From: an uncultured bacterium
GTDB lineage: Bacteria; Myxococcota_A; Bradymonadia; Bradymonadales; Bradymonadaceae
Assembly: GCA_937981985.1 (NCBI GenBank)
Contig: CALJNB010000005.1
Coordinates: 1 to 64,000 of the forward strand
DNA length: 64,000 nucleotides
Direction of reading: 5' to 3'
In this document: positions 9,212 to 18,230 of the stretch, in pieces
Layout of the letters: each line of letters opens with the position of its first letter
Position numbering within the stretch: position 1 is the first letter of the stretch
The notes under the pieces: generated by a model
Database searches by the model: none
Seen by the model: the letters and a program-made list of their open reading frames with translations, nothing else
What the model was told of the DNA's origin: nothing
Program-made: the position numbers and the translations under genes

Positions 9212-9913
9212 ATGTTCTTTCTACATGGCTTTTTGGGAAGCGACAGAGATTTCGATTTTTTTCCAGACACCTTCCAGGCACTTAGTTACTTTGATGTACC
9301 GCTCGCAACGAGCGTGCCGAAGCAATGGGACTTGCTTGGGCACCATTTGTGGGATCAGGTGAAAGGACAAGAGCCTATTTCCTTGTTCGGTTATTCGATG
9401 GGCGGTAGACTTGCGTTAGCGATGTTAGCGGCTGAACCTGGTCGCATCAAAAGTTTAGTCTTATGTAGCGCGCAGTTTCGACCGCCACCAAATTCTACAA
9501 AACGAAACGAACTCGATCATCAACGCGCGTTGTCTCTAGCAGAAAATCCAAGAACATTTTTGGAAACATGGTCGACTTTACCTCTTTTTGGTCCTCAGGA
9601 CGGACCGGCTTGGAAAGACTTGAAAGACCGTAGAGTTGAAGCCTTAAAAACCTCGTCGACGATTTGGGCATATTTACTCGAGGGTTTCTCCGTTTCTGTT
9701 CAACCGGATTTTTCGACTTTGATAAAAAACCACGCACAAAAAATCACATTTTTATACGGCGAACGCGACGAAAAGTATAAGGCTTTTGCCGATGATTACC
9801 GAACTTTGGGCGTACAGACGACAGAAATCCCCAATGCGTGGCACGCTGTGCATTTGGATAATCCTGACGGCCTCTTGTCGGCCCTCAAAAAGATCGCTCA
9901 ACGCGCAAAGTGA
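9212..9913 (+). CDS. MenH-like alpha/beta hydrolase
   Basis: The 233-residue protein has the oxyanion motif FFLHGFLGS at its N terminus, the nucleophile elbow GYSMGGRLAL, an acid in YGERDEKY and the catalytic His in WHAVHLDNP. Length and the HGFLGS/GYSMGGR pair fit the MenH (SHCHC synthase) branch of menaquinone biosynthesis, although other small hydrolases look alike and no other men gene is present. I chose the ATG at 9212 because GAGGTG lies 5 nt upstream; the longer in-frame reading from 9080 would overlap the permease by over 100 nt. It follows the permease by 17 nt and may be co-transcribed. Confidence 0.8.
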   Translation: MFFLHGFLGSDRDFDFFPDTFQALSYFDVPLATSVPKQWDLLGHHLWDQVKGQEPISLFGYSMGGRLALAMLAAEPGRIKSLVLCSAQFRPPPNSTKRNELDHQRALSLAENPRTFLETWSTLPLFGPQDGPAWKDLKDRRVEALKTSSTIWAYLLEGFSVSVQPDFSTLIKNHAQKITFLYGERDEKYKAFADDYRTLGVQTTEIPNAWHAVHLDNPDGLLSALKKIAQRAK

Positions 9914-9985
9914 CTCCGCGTTTACCATCTTGCCTACCGTGATGGTTTGTAGTTTATTGAGCTTTTATAAAATTCGAGTACCACT

Positions 9986-10957
9986 ATGAAAACACTCTCC
10001 AAAAAGTCCGTGGTGATGTTGGGAGCCATTTTTACTATTATAGCGGTGACGCTTTTGACGGATAATGGAGAGTTGAGACAAATGGCGATTTGTGCAACCG
10101 GAGAGGGGGTTGCCTACATCCCGGCCGAACGCGGAAAGTTCACACAAAAGTTTTATGGATTCGACTACTCAGGAACAACCCAAGATCTTATCGATATCAA
10201 AGTTTCAGCGTTTGGTTCCTACGAACCCAAGGTTCTCCACGCCATCGAAACACTTACGCTTCTCGTTGACGATAAGCCGGTCTTTTTGGACGTCGGCGCA
10301 AATACCGGCACGCATACGATGTTTGCATCTCGTTTTGCCTCGCAGGTGATTTCCATCGAACCTTGGCCAACCATGATCCAAAGATTGGAAGCTCACATTA
10401 AAACGAACAATATTTTGAACGTTGAGATTCATCCTGTGGGATACGCGTCCAAAAAAGGAACGATGCCTTTCAACGTGCCGCCGGATTTTAATCGCGGATG
10501 GGGCTCGTTTTCGAGTAGTTTCGCCGGTCTTTATAACGCAAAAGACGTGATCGATCTTCCTCTTGTAAGGGGGGACGATGATCTCGCCGGTGTTGCGAAA
10601 ATAAGTGCTATCAAAATGGATATCGAGGGTTATGAAAAACCCGCGTTAGAAGGTTTGAAGAAGACACTTGAAAAAAATAGGCCATTGGTATTTTTTGAAC
10701 TCAACGTTGTGGGTGTTGATGCCTTCAAAACCGTCGATGAAGTTCGCGCCGTCTTTCCAGAAAAATATAAGTTCTACTACATCGTTCCCGCGTTGGAGAT
10801 GACTTGGAATCTTAACGGACATCTTTTGTTGTGTGATGATGTCGCGTCGGACTTTGAGTTATTACCTTTGAAGTTACATGAATCCAATTTTGGACGAAAT
10901 ACCATCGCAATTCCGTCCGAACATCTTGAAAGGTTATCTAAATTCCTCCCTCAATAG
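9986..10957 (+). CDS. FkbM-family methyltransferase with N-terminal membrane anchor
   Basis: This 323-residue protein has one hydrophobic N-terminal segment (about residues 8-26), then an FkbM-type SAM-dependent methyltransferase fold: the glycine loop in FLDVGANTGTHTMFAS, the acidic SIEPWP strand end, and the KMDIEGYEKPALEGL motif characteristic of FkbM. FkbM proteins O-methylate polyketides, sugars and glycans. The anchor suggests action at the membrane, perhaps on a surface glycan or lipid, but the substrate is unknown. No clear ribosome binding site precedes the ATG. The next gene converges from the other strand. Confidence 0.85.
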   Translation: MKTLSKKSVVMLGAIFTIIAVTLLTDNGELRQMAICATGEGVAYIPAERGKFTQKFYGFDYSGTTQDLIDIKVSAFGSYEPKVLHAIETLTLLVDDKPVFLDVGANTGTHTMFASRFASQVISIEPWPTMIQRLEAHIKTNNILNVEIHPVGYASKKGTMPFNVPPDFNRGWGSFSSSFAGLYNAKDVIDLPLVRGDDDLAGVAKISAIKMDIEGYEKPALEGLKKTLEKNRPLVFFELNVVGVDAFKTVDEVRAVFPEKYKFYYIVPALEMTWNLNGHLLLCDDVASDFELLPLKLHESNFGRNTIAIPSEHLERLSKFLPQ

Positions 10958-11038
10958 AGAAAAGACCTATTTCTGGACTGATGCAACTTTAAAAAGAAGT
11001 CACAAACATGACGGCGCGTCGGGGAGGAAGCAAAGGTT

Positions 11039-11653
11039 CTAGAAGAAGGCCCAACCCATTCCTGCCGTCGCCGGAGATCTGAAGGAGAGACCGAGGCCGA
11101 AAAAAGTCATTTGATTGTTGCCGTAAAAAAACTGAGAGCCTTCGACAAAAATACCAAGGGCCGATTCACCGTATGCGGTTCCTTGACTACATCCCCTTCC
11201 AGTACAGCGATAGAAATCGTTATCCGAGAACTCAAATATCTCCATGCCGAGTTGTCCGGTTCCACCAAAACCAAATTCAGGACTATTAAGCAATACTTTC
11301 CCTTTAGCCGAGATGTAGCCCCTTATTGGAGTGGCAGAGTCGATCGGAAGAAAGTAAACCACGTCAACGTAGGGACCGTGAAGGTATTGGCCGAGTATTT
11401 GGTCTTGGTCGGGAGAAATATATAAAAGAGTGTATCCGACACCTGCGTCAAAGTTTCGTTCGTAATAGTCGGGAAAAACTTGAAGCGGGTAAACGCCGGC
11501 CGTTCCTTGGAAACCGGCATTAAAATCGCCGGCCTCGGAAACAGCTAGACCGCCGGCAAGCTCAAACTTTGCGGGAGGTGTTACCCAGGCGTAGGGAAAA
11601 CAGGCGAAAGAACACGTAACGGCGATAATGGGAATGAGTTTTAAGAGTTTCAC
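11039..11653 (-). CDS. Predicted outer-membrane barrel lipoprotein
   Basis: The 204-residue protein starts with a lipoprotein-like signal (MKLLKLIPIIAVTCSFAC), followed by alternating hydrophobic strands rich in Gly, Tyr and Phe and ending in WAFF, a terminal aromatic as in outer-membrane beta barrels. Two cysteines (CTGRGC) sit close together near residue 150. I do not recognise the family. It is preceded by a bidirectional terminator and tRNA-Pro, so it is probably transcribed alone. It converges on the FkbM gene. Confidence 0.65.
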   Translation of the reverse strand: MKLLKLIPIIAVTCSFACFPYAWVTPPAKFELAGGLAVSEAGDFNAGFQGTAGVYPLQVFPDYYERNFDAGVGYTLLYISPDQDQILGQYLHGPYVDVVYFLPIDSATPIRGYISAKGKVLLNSPEFGFGGTGQLGMEIFEFSDNDFYRCTGRGCSQGTAYGESALGIFVEGSQFFYGNNQMTFFGLGLSFRSPATAGMGWAFF

Positions 11654-11691
11654 GCGTCAATGTTATCACTTTTTTACCGGCGCGGAGAAAC

Positions 11692-11724
11692 AAAAAAGCA
11701 CTTATGTTTCCATAAGTGCTTTTT
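11692..11724. terminator. Bidirectional terminator after tRNA-Pro
   Basis: A perfect 10-bp stem AGCACTTATG/CATAAGTGCT with a TTTC loop is flanked by A5 on the left and T5 on the right. Read leftward it ends the tRNA-Pro transcript two bases after the mature 3' end, and it insulates the lipoprotein gene downstream. Confidence 0.85.
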
Positions 11725-11725
11725 A

Positions 11726-11799
11726 TCGGGGTACTCAGATTCGAACTGAGGGCCTCTTGTACCCAAAACAAGCGCGCTGCCAGACTGCGCCATACCCCG
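11726..11799 (-). tRNA. tRNA-Pro(TGG)
   Basis: The reverse strand folds as a 74-nt cloverleaf: acceptor CGGGGTA/TACCCCG, a D-arm with GGCGCAGTCTGG, anticodon loop TTTTGGGT giving UGG, and a T-arm with GTTCGAATC. The discriminator is A; the 3' CCA is not encoded. It is a single transcription unit with its own promoter on the right and a hairpin terminator on the left. Confidence 0.95.
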
Positions 11800-11840
11800 A
11801 TTGGAAACAAAGAATTAAATTCGTTGGGTCCAGGTCGAGC

Positions 11841-11869
11841 CTTATAGGGTAATTTTGCTCAACAGACAA
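11841..11869 (-). promoter_or_regulatory. Promoter of tRNA-Pro
   Basis: On the minus strand TTGTCT (11869-11864, 4 of 6) and TATAAG (11846-11841, 5 of 6) are 17 bp apart. The transcript start would fall in GC-rich sequence (GCTCGACC) before the tRNA, the discriminator type usual for growth-rate-controlled stable RNA promoters. Confidence 0.7.
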
Positions 11870-12256
11870 TGAAATAAGCTCATTTTCACAAATTAAATTC
11901 CCGAAATTTGGTTTTTGAGGTGAAAATGCGTAAAATTGTCCATTCTCGTAGAGCGAATTTGCGGAGTAGCGGACAGGTTTCCTGTCTTTCCCCTATGGTG
12001 TTGGAGGTCTTACCCAGACCTTCCGCCAGCTTGGCATGAGTTGCGCGCGAGCCGCGAAGAATCGCACACAAAATCCGGGGCCGGCTTTTTGGGCATGATG
12101 GAACTCATAATTTGTTTGCTCCCGAAAGGTGATTATCCGAGAGTCAACTCGATCGGATTTCCAATGATCGTTTTGATCATATATGCGCCTCCGAATTGAA
12201 AAAACGGCTTAAAACCGCCAATTTTGCAGAAAAGCGGGCCTTTTCTTGCCGTTCTA
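11870..12256. other. Intergenic region with RNA-like hairpins, no clear large gene
   Basis: Between the tRNA-Pro promoter and the str promoter I find no convincing long gene. Several dyads stand out: GACAGG-TTT-CCTGTC near 11975, a GGAGGTCT/AGACCTTCC stem with one bulge near 12005, and ATGATC-N5-GATCAT at 12164-12180. On the minus strand a 15-codon ORF with a strong ribosome binding site (12180 to 12133) is followed by a 32-codon ORF starting at about 12109 (MSSIMPKKPAPDFV...). This may be a decayed gene, a leader, or a small structured RNA. I could not match it to a riboswitch consensus. Confidence 0.4.
12133..12180 (-). CDS. Tiny ORF (15 aa) with strong ribosome binding site
   Basis: The minus strand reads MIKTIIGNPIELTLG then TAA. 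A perfect GGAGG (12192-12188) lies 7 nt before the ATG, better than most real genes here, and the start codon sits in a perfect 6-bp hairpin (12164-12180) that could mask it. The peptide matches nothing I know. It could be a leader peptide or a small protein, or chance. Confidence 0.3.
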   Translation of the reverse strand: MIKTIIGNPIELTLG

Positions 12257-12284
12257 TTGACATCAAGGGCCTGATTCCTATAAT
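12257..12284 (+). promoter_or_regulatory. Consensus sigma-70 promoter of the str operon
   Basis: TTGACA (12257-12262) and TATAAT (12279-12284) are both perfect, separated by 16 bp, followed by a GC-rich discriminator CCCGCGGC. It lies 75 bp upstream of rpsL and is the strongest promoter visible in the window, as expected for a ribosomal protein and elongation factor operon. Confidence 0.9.
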
Positions 12285-12358
12285 CCCGCGGCTTCGGATC
12301 TAAAAATGTATTTAGATTCAGAAAATTGAATTGGAAGTACGGACGATTAGGAAATAAA

Positions 12359-12730
12359 ATGCCGACTATTAACCAGCTGATCCGAAAGGGTCGCAAAAAG
12401 CAAAACTCGAAAACAGATGCACCTGCTCTAAAAGGTTCACCTCAAAAACGTGGGGTATGTACCCGTGTTTATACAACTACTCCAAAAAAGCCGAACTCTG
12501 CACTCCGTAAAGTAGCGCGTGTTCGTCTTACTAATGGAATGGAAGTAACAAGTTATATTCCTGGTGAAGGTCATAACCTTCAGGAACACAGTGTTGTGCT
12601 CATCCGTGGTGGTCGTGTTAAAGATCTTCCGGGTGTTCGTTATCACATTGTTCGTGGAACTTTAGATGCGATCGGCGTTGCTGATCGTCGTAAAAGCCGC
12701 AGTAAATACGGAACTAAGAAACCCCGCTAG
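12359..12730 (+). CDS. rpsL: 30S ribosomal protein S12
   Basis: The 123-residue product has the universal S12 sequence, including [12 protein letters not shown] around the decoding-site lysine and [14 protein letters not shown]. Both lysines whose mutation gives streptomycin resistance elsewhere are wild type. S12 contacts the decoding centre of the 30S subunit. The ATG at 12359 has AGGA 6 nt upstream; an in-frame start at 12326 would add residues not found in S12. First gene of the str operon. Confidence 0.98.
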   Translation: MPTINQLIRKGRKKQNSKTDAPALKGSPQKRGVCTRVYTTTPKKPNSALRKVARVRLTNGMEVTSYIPGEGHNLQEHSVVLIRGGRVKDLPGVRYHIVRGTLDAIGVADRRKSRSKYGTKKPR

Positions 12731-12754
12731 ATTGCGGTTTTAGGAGAATACAGA

Positions 12755-13225
12755 ATGCCAAGACGTAGAGAAATACAAAAGCGAATTCCGCTTCCAGATC
12801 CGAAATATAAAGATGTTTTATTGGCTCAGTTCATCAACGTAATGATGATTGACGGTAAAAAGTCTTTGGCTGAAAAGATTATGTACAATAGTTTGGATGC
12901 GATTGAAGCGAAAACAAGCGAAGAGCCTCTTCGCGTGTTCAAGAAAGCTATCGAAAACTGCCGTCCACAGGTTGAGGTTAAGTCTCGACGTGTTGGTGGT
13001 TCAAACTATCAAGTACCTGTTGAAGTGCGCGCTGAAAGACGTGACGCTTTGGCATTTAGATGGATCATTCAGTTCGCTAGAAAGCGTTCTGAAAATACGA
13101 TGACCGAACGTCTGACTCAAGAAATATTGGATGCATCCAATTTTCGTGGTGCCGCGATCAGAAAACGTGAAGAAGTACACCGAATGGCAGACGCTAATAA
13201 AGCGTTTGCTCACTACCGCTGGTAA
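12755..13225 (+). CDS. rpsG: 30S ribosomal protein S7
   Basis: The 156-residue protein begins [10 protein letters not shown] and contains the S7 signature region ([18 protein letters not shown]) and the conserved [15 protein letters not shown]7 nucleates assembly of the 30S head and binds 16S rRNA near the E site. TTAGGAGAA lies just before the ATG, and the gene follows rpsL by 24 nt. In other bacteria S7 can repress its own operon by binding the rpsL-rpsG region, but the short spacer here leaves little room for the E. coli-type site. Confidence 0.98.
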   Translation: MPRRREIQKRIPLPDPKYKDVLLAQFINVMMIDGKKSLAEKIMYNSLDAIEAKTSEEPLRVFKKAIENCRPQVEVKSRRVGGSNYQVPVEVRAERRDALAFRWIIQFARKRSENTMTERLTQEILDASNFRGAAIRKREEVHRMADANKAFAHYRW

Positions 13226-13240
13226 CTAAAGGATTTAATA

Positions 13241-15373
13241 ATGGCAGCACGCAAAACCCCACTTAATCGGGTTCGAAATATTGGAATTATGGCGCACATT
13301 GATGCTGGTAAAACCACCACCACTGAGCGAATTCTATTTTATACTGGAAAATCTCACAAAATTGGCGAAGTCCATGATGGCGCCGCTGAGATGGATTGGA
13401 TGGTTCAAGAGCAGGAGCGCGGAATTACGATTACGTCGGCCGCAACGACTTGTTTTTGGAATAAAGATAAGAAGCCATATCGAATCAATATTATTGATAC
13501 TCCTGGGCACGTTGATTTCACTATGGAAGTTGAACGTTCTTTGCGTGTTCTCGATGGTTCTGTCGCTGTTTTTTGCGGTGTTGCCGGTGTTCAGCCGCAA
13601 TCTGAAACCGTTTGGCGTCAAGCAAATCGCTACAAAGTTCCGCGTATCGCTTTCATCAACAAGATGGATCGTACCGGTGCAGATTTCGCAAATGCCGTCG
13701 AGACAATGATCGATCGTCTTGGTGCCGTGCCTGTGAAAATGCAGATTCCAATTGGCGCTGAAGATAAGTTCAAGGGAGTCGTTGATATCTTAACCAAAAC
13801 TGCAATCGTTTGGGAAAATGAAGATATGGGCGCCGAGTATACCGTTATCGATATGCCTGCCGATCTCGCTGAAGAAGTGGAAGTGCTTCATATTGAATTG
13901 ATGGAAGCGGCTGCCGAAGCTTCTGACGAATTAATGGAAAAATATCTCGAAGAGGGAACTTTGTCTGAAAAAGAGATGCTGGACGGGATTCGTACTCGCA
14001 CTCTTTCGATCGAAATTGTTCCGACTTTCCTTGGAACCGCTTTCAAAAATAAGGGCGTGCAGCCTCTTCTTGATGCTGTTGTGAATTATCTTCCTTCTCC
14101 GACCGATATCGGAGAAATTGAAGGTGTTACTGTTGACGCTGCAAGACGAATTGCAGACGGAAACAGTGAGCCACAAGCGGGTGACCAAATCATTCGTAAG
14201 TTTGACGATAGCGAGCCCTTCTCTGGACTTGCGTTTAAAATTATGACCGATCCTTTCGTGGGACAACTTGCCTTCTTCCGCGTTTATAGCGGTGTATTAG
14301 AAGCCGGGAGCCACGTTCTTAACTCGTCAAAAGGCAAGAAGGAACGAATCGGACGCATCCTCCTCATGCACGCAAATAACCGTGAAGATGTGAAGGAAGT
14401 TCGTACGGGTGATATCGCTGCAGCGGTAGGTCTACGTTCTACTACTACTGGAGACACGCTTTGTGACGAAGCAAATCCAGTTGTGCTTGAAGCAATGGAT
14501 TTCCCTGAGCCGGTGATTGAGATTGCAGTTGAGCCGAAAACCAAGGCTGACCAATCTAAACTCGGTGAGTCGCTTGCAAAACTTGCTGCTGAAGATCCAA
14601 GTTTCCGCGTTCACTCTGATGAAGAGACGGGTCAAACTATTATCGCTGGACAGGGTGAACTTCACCTCGAAATCATCGTCGATCGTTTGCTTCGTGAATT
14701 CAAAGTCGAAGCTACTGTTGGTAAGCCTCAAGTGGCCTATCGTGAGTGCATCACCAAAGGTGTTGAGCACAAAGAGACGTACAAGAAGCAGTCTGGTGGT
14801 AAAGGAATGTACGCCAAGATCGCCATTCAGGTTGAACCTGGTGAAAAAGGAACAGGAATCGTATTCGAACAGTCCATCAAGGGCGGCTCGGTACCACGTG
14901 AGTTTTTCAACGCGGTCGAAAAAGGCGTTAAAGAAGCGTCAGAAGGCGGCGTACTTGCAGGCTTCCCTGTTATCGATGTTAAAGTTAATTTATTCGACGG
15001 TGGATTCCACGAAGTGGATTCAAACGAGATGGCATTCAAAATTTGTGCTTCTATGGGTTTCAAAGCAGCGGTTCGCGCCGCCGCGCCGCAAATCCTTGAG
15101 CCGATGATGGAAGTTGAAGTCGTTACACCTGAAGAGTATATGGGTGACGTAATTGGCGATATCAACAGTCGTCGTGGAAATATAGCAGGTATGAATGAAC
15201 GCTCGGGTGTTCAGGTTATCGATGCGACTATTCCGCTTTCGTCGATGTTTGGTTACTCAACCGACTTGCGCTCTAAAACGCAAGGTCGTGCGACTTACAC
15301 AATGCATTTTTCTCACTATGATCCCGTTCCGAAAGCAATTGCGACCGAGATTATGGCTGAGGCAGGTAAATAA
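13241..15373 (+). CDS. fusA: Elongation factor G
   Basis: The 710-residue translational GTPase has P-loop [19 protein letters not shown], switch [19 protein letters not shown] and base-recognition NKMDR, then domains II-V. It catalyses ribosome translocation and, with RRF, ribosome recycling. The length matches the family. It lies 15 nt after rpsG with ribosome binding site AAAGGA, in the usual str order. Confidence 0.98.
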   Translation: MAARKTPLNRVRNIGIMAHIDAGKTTTTERILFYTGKSHKIGEVHDGAAEMDWMVQEQERGITITSAATTCFWNKDKKPYRINIIDTPGHVDFTMEVERSLRVLDGSVAVFCGVAGVQPQSETVWRQANRYKVPRIAFINKMDRTGADFANAVETMIDRLGAVPVKMQIPIGAEDKFKGVVDILTKTAIVWENEDMGAEYTVIDMPADLAEEVEVLHIELMEAAAEASDELMEKYLEEGTLSEKEMLDGIRTRTLSIEIVPTFLGTAFKNKGVQPLLDAVVNYLPSPTDIGEIEGVTVDAARRIADGNSEPQAGDQIIRKFDDSEPFSGLAFKIMTDPFVGQLAFFRVYSGVLEAGSHVLNSSKGKKERIGRILLMHANNREDVKEVRTGDIAAAVGLRSTTTGDTLCDEANPVVLEAMDFPEPVIEIAVEPKTKADQSKLGESLAKLAAEDPSFRVHSDEETGQTIIAGQGELHLEIIVDRLLREFKVEATVGKPQVAYRECITKGVEHKETYKKQSGGKGMYAKIAIQVEPGEKGTGIVFEQSIKGGSVPREFFNAVEKGVKEASEGGVLAGFPVIDVKVNLFDGGFHEVDSNEMAFKICASMGFKAAVRAAAPQILEPMMEVEVVTPEEYMGDVIGDINSRRGNIAGMNERSGVQVIDATIPLSSMFGYSTDLRSKTQGRATYTMHFSHYDPVPKAIATEIMAEAGK

Positions 15374-15428
15374 TAATTTAACAATAATTTAGAAAATAGA
15401 ATCTAAAGAGATCATTTAGGAGATACAA

Positions 15429-16619
15429 ATGGCAAAGGAAAAATTCGAACGTAATAAACCCCACGTAAACATTGGAACTATTGGTCACGTTGATCACGGT
15501 AAAACAACGCTTACTGCGGCGATCACCAAAGTTCTCACCGAAAAATTCGGTGGTCAGGCTATGGATTTCACTGATATCGATAATGCTCCCGAAGAAAGAG
15601 AGCGTGGTATCACTATCTCAACTGCACACGTTGAGTACGAAACAGAAACACGTCACTACGCACACGTAGATTGTCCTGGTCACGCTGATTATGTTAAAAA
15701 CATGATCACTGGTGCGGCTCAAATGGACGGCGCTATCCTTGTTGTTTCTGCAGCTGACGGCCCAATGCCACAAACGCGTGAGCACATCCTTCTTGCTAAG
15801 CAGGTTGGTGTTCCAGCTATTGTTGTTTTCCTCAACAAAGCAGACATGGTTGATGACGAAGAGCTTCTTGAGCTTGTAGACATGGAAGTTCGTGAGCTCC
15901 TTGATAAGTACGAATTCCCAGATGACGGCCCGATCGTTGTCGGTTCTGCACTTATGGCTCTTGAAGGTAAAGACGGAAAATACGGTGTAGATTCTGTTCT
16001 TAAACTTATGGAAGAAGTTGATGCGTTCATTCCAATGCCTGACCGCGAAACCGACAAGCCATTCCTTATGCCAGTAGAAGACGTCTTCTCTATCTCAGGT
16101 CGTGGTACGGTTGTTACCGGACGTATCGAGCAGGGAATCATCAACGTTGGTGAAGAAATTGAAATCGTTGGTCTTGGCGGAAAAGCTGAAAAATCAACTG
16201 TTACTGGTGTTGAAATGTTCCGTAAGCTTCTTGACTCAGGTATGGCTGGAGACAACGTTGGTTGTCTTCTCCGCGGTATCAAGAAAGAAGACGTTCAGCG
16301 TGGACAAGTTCTTGCTAAGCCAGGAACAGTTAAGCCTCACACCAAGTTCAATGCTGAAGTTTACGTTCTAACTAAAGATGAAGGCGGACGTCACACTCCA
16401 TTCTTCAAAGGGTACCGTCCTCAGTTCTACTTCAGAACGACCGATGTTACTGGAGCTGTTGAGCTTCCGGAGAACGTAGAAATGGTTATGCCTGGCGATC
16501 GTATTACGTTCAAAGTTGAACTTATTACTCCAATTGCTATGGATGCTGGACTACGTTTCGCGATTCGCGAAGGTTCACGTACTGTTGGTGCCGGCGTTGT
16601 TACTGACATCGTTGAGTAA
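15429..16619 (+). CDS. tuf: Elongation factor Tu
   Basis: The 396-residue product has GHVDHGKT (residues 19-26), [30 protein letters not shown] and SAL as guanine-binding motifs, then domains 2 and 3. EF-Tu-GTP carries aminoacyl-tRNA to the ribosomal A site. TTAGGAGATACAA precedes the ATG. It is the last gene of the operon; the S10 ribosomal protein cluster that often follows tuf is absent and a strong terminator ends the unit. Confidence 0.98.
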   Translation: MAKEKFERNKPHVNIGTIGHVDHGKTTLTAAITKVLTEKFGGQAMDFTDIDNAPEERERGITISTAHVEYETETRHYAHVDCPGHADYVKNMITGAAQMDGAILVVSAADGPMPQTREHILLAKQVGVPAIVVFLNKADMVDDEELLELVDMEVRELLDKYEFPDDGPIVVGSALMALEGKDGKYGVDSVLKLMEEVDAFIPMPDRETDKPFLMPVEDVFSISGRGTVVTGRIEQGIINVGEEIEIVGLGGKAEKSTVTGVEMFRKLLDSGMAGDNVGCLLRGIKKEDVQRGQVLAKPGTVKPHTKFNAEVYVLTKDEGGRHTPFFKGYRPQFYFRTTDVTGAVELPENVEMVMPGDRITFKVELITPIAMDAGLRFAIREGSRTVGAGVVTDIVE

Positions 16620-16646
16620 ATAGTAACCTTTGTTACTTATCCAATT

Positions 16647-16673
16647 GGAGGCTCTAAGCCTCCTTTTTTTTTT
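16647..16673 (+). terminator. Rho-independent terminator of the str operon
   Basis: A perfect stem GGAGGC/GCCTCC with loop TCTAA is followed by ten T residues, 28 bp after the tuf stop codon. Confidence 0.95.
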
Positions 16674-16733
16674 CTTAAAAACGAACCGCTAATACATGCT
16701 CACCAATGTTTCACAAATTCGATGATATTTATT

Positions 16734-16901
16734 ATGAAAATGATGCTACTGATTGCCAGTTTAGTGCTCGTCGCATGCGCCACCCCAAAGGTCAAGCAAC
16801 AGGAAGACAATCCCGACGAGGATAATTCCAAAGGCGCTACACACGCGTTCGCTGCTTTGGAACCGACGATCCTAATGGAAAAAACGAACTCCGAAAAATA
16901 G
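16734..16901 (+). CDS. Small lipoprotein (55 aa), possibly the head of a broken gene
   Basis: The ORF reads MKMMLLIASLVLVAC, a clean lipoprotein signal with lipobox LVAC, then an acidic, low-complexity tail and TAG. It may be a genuine small lipoprotein. However, the next gene (AgmX-like, 16950-17360) is in the same frame, lacks its own signal or ribosome binding site, and is separated only by a TAG (16899) and a TAA (16926). The two may be remnants of one lipoprotein. The region follows the str terminator directly; no obvious promoter was seen. Confidence 0.55.
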   Translation: MKMMLLIASLVLVACATPKVKQQEDNPDEDNSKGATHAFAALEPTILMEKTNSEK

Positions 16902-16949
16902 TTTTCGGCTCAGAAGGGTCTTCGATAAAAAACAAATCGCGATAAAATT

Positions 16950-17360
16950 TTGGAGTCAAGAGTCGATGACGCCAAGCCTTCGTCCATTGAGAAATTGATT
17001 GACCAAGGAGGTTATGGAGGGTTGGGAATAAGTTCAACCGCGGGCGATGCGTCGAACGGCAAGGCGGTACCGAAAAGAGGATTAACGAAAGCGGCGATAC
17101 GCAGGGTCATGAAAGTAGCCGTACCCGAAATAAGAAAATGTTACTTAGACGAGCTTTACGCTAATCCAAAACTTGAGGGGAGCTCAAAAGTCAAAATTCT
17201 TATCGCTAAGACGGGTAAGGTGACCGACGTCACGATGACTAAACTATTCCATAAAAACGTGGACGCGTGTTTAATCAAAATTGTTAAGGATTTAGAATTT
17301 CCTCCACCTTCTGGCGCCGGAGTTGTGATTATACATTACCCGTTCAACTTTTTTCGATAG
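16950..17360 (+). CDS. AgmX/PglI C-terminal domain protein
   Basis: The 136 codons from a TTG encode a low-complexity Gly/Ser lead and then a domain of about 90 residues: GLTKAAIRRVMKVAVPEIRKC, a Tyr-Leu helix, NPKLEGSSKVKILI, KTGKVTDV and LEFPPPSG. This is the TonB-like C-terminal fold called AgmX/PglI in Myxococcota, where such proteins occur in gliding motility and envelope assemblies. The start is uncertain: no ribosome binding site precedes 16950 and no ATG is available before the domain. It may be the C-terminal part of a gene that began with the lipoprotein signal at 16734. It converges on the next gene. Confidence 0.65.
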   Translation: MESRVDDAKPSSIEKLIDQGGYGGLGISSTAGDASNGKAVPKRGLTKAAIRRVMKVAVPEIRKCYLDELYANPKLEGSSKVKILIAKTGKVTDVTMTKLFHKNVDACLIKIVKDLEFPPPSGAGVVIIHYPFNFFR

Positions 17361-17388
17361 GCCAAGAGCAAGTTTAGCGCAGGCGTTT

Positions 17389-18150
17389 TTACCAGTTTGT
17401 TGCGACCATTGCGCTAATATTAAACGGCGGAAACCCCTCGCCCCGAATTATCGCTAACTCGCCTCCAAGCCATATCTTTTCTACGAGTGCAAATTTTGCG
17501 CTTCCAACCAGTCCCGGGCGGATATCGGCGTTATCATGGATAAATTGTCCCGCAATTCTCCAATCGACTTCGGGCTGTTTGCGCCCGACGCCAAACTCCA
17601 TCAACGACGGACTCTCCAATAATAGTGGACGTTCCAAAATCGAGAGGAAGCCATATACACCCTTCGCGTTGCCAAACCAAATACCTAAAGATGGAATGAC
17701 CGGTAAGTCGTCGTTGTCTAGAGAATAGCTACTTACTGAAGCACCGACTTCGGCTCCGAAGTTCTTAAAATGCCAGCCTCCAGCGACACCAAGCGAGAGA
17801 TTAAGGTAGGTTTCTGATTCGCGGTTCCTCCCTGAGTCGAAGTCACCGCTAAAACCGGCATTTAGATTCGAGCTTTCTAAAACGGTTTCCGAAGCACCTC
17901 CGCCTTTTACTCCCAGAGAAGCGCCGTTCGCGAAGCGATGTTGTACCTCTGCGATAGCCTGGGCTTTAGCCGTCCTATGCAGATAGCGGGGTTGCTCGCA
18001 GCCGCCGGTTTGAAATTGGTCGAGTCCCCCGCCGATTTGCGCATCTGCGCTGGTGCCCCCTGGCGGCGGACCCACACCGACGAGCATGGACGCAACGAAA
18101 AGGGTACGAAAAACTACACTACATTTTCTCTTAATGAATCTGACCAACAT
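17389..18150 (-). CDS. Predicted exported beta-barrel protein
   Basis: The 253-residue protein has a basic N terminus and a hydrophobic signal segment (about residues 15-27). Beyond residue 70 it alternates polar and nonpolar residues in 10-12-residue strands with Gly/Ser/Asp turns and ends in NW, an aromatic C terminus typical of outer-membrane barrels. I do not recognise the family. An AGG-type ribosome binding site lies just before the ATG, preceded by a run of eight C on the coding strand (18166-18159). It lies 80 bp downstream of the DnaJ-like gene. Confidence 0.6.
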   Translation of the reverse strand: MLVRFIKRKCSVVFRTLFVASMLVGVGPPPGGTSADAQIGGGLDQFQTGGCEQPRYLHRTAKAQAIAEVQHRFANGASLGVKGGGASETVLESSNLNAGFSGDFDSGRNRESETYLNLSLGVAGGWHFKNFGAEVGASVSSYSLDNDDLPVIPSLGIWFGNAKGVYGFLSILERPLLLESPSLMEFGVGRKQPEVDWRIAGQFIHDNADIRPGLVGSAKFALVEKIWLGGELAIIRGEGFPPFNISAMVATNW

Positions 18151-18230
18151 ATTTACCTGGGGGGGGCATCAATATTACCGAAACGAAACAGACAGACAAC
18201 CTTAATTTTCTCCGAGAAATATCGAGCTTA

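Noticed and set aside
9914-9985. Weak hairpin ACCATC...GATGGT after the MenH-like gene
   Set aside because: Loop of 11 nt, short stem and no T-run; it is too weak to call a terminator.
11870-12160. Cobalamin-type riboswitch on the minus strand
   Set aside because: A few words (GGGGAAAGACAGG, CCGCTACT) vaguely recall the cobalamin fold, but the B12 box and the core pairing could not be laid out, and no B12-related gene lies downstream.
11936-12199. 87-codon plus-strand ORF upstream of the str promoter
   Set aside because: TTG start without ribosome binding site, unusual Trp/Pro/Cys-rich composition, and it lies across hairpins on both strands. No protein-like pattern was seen.
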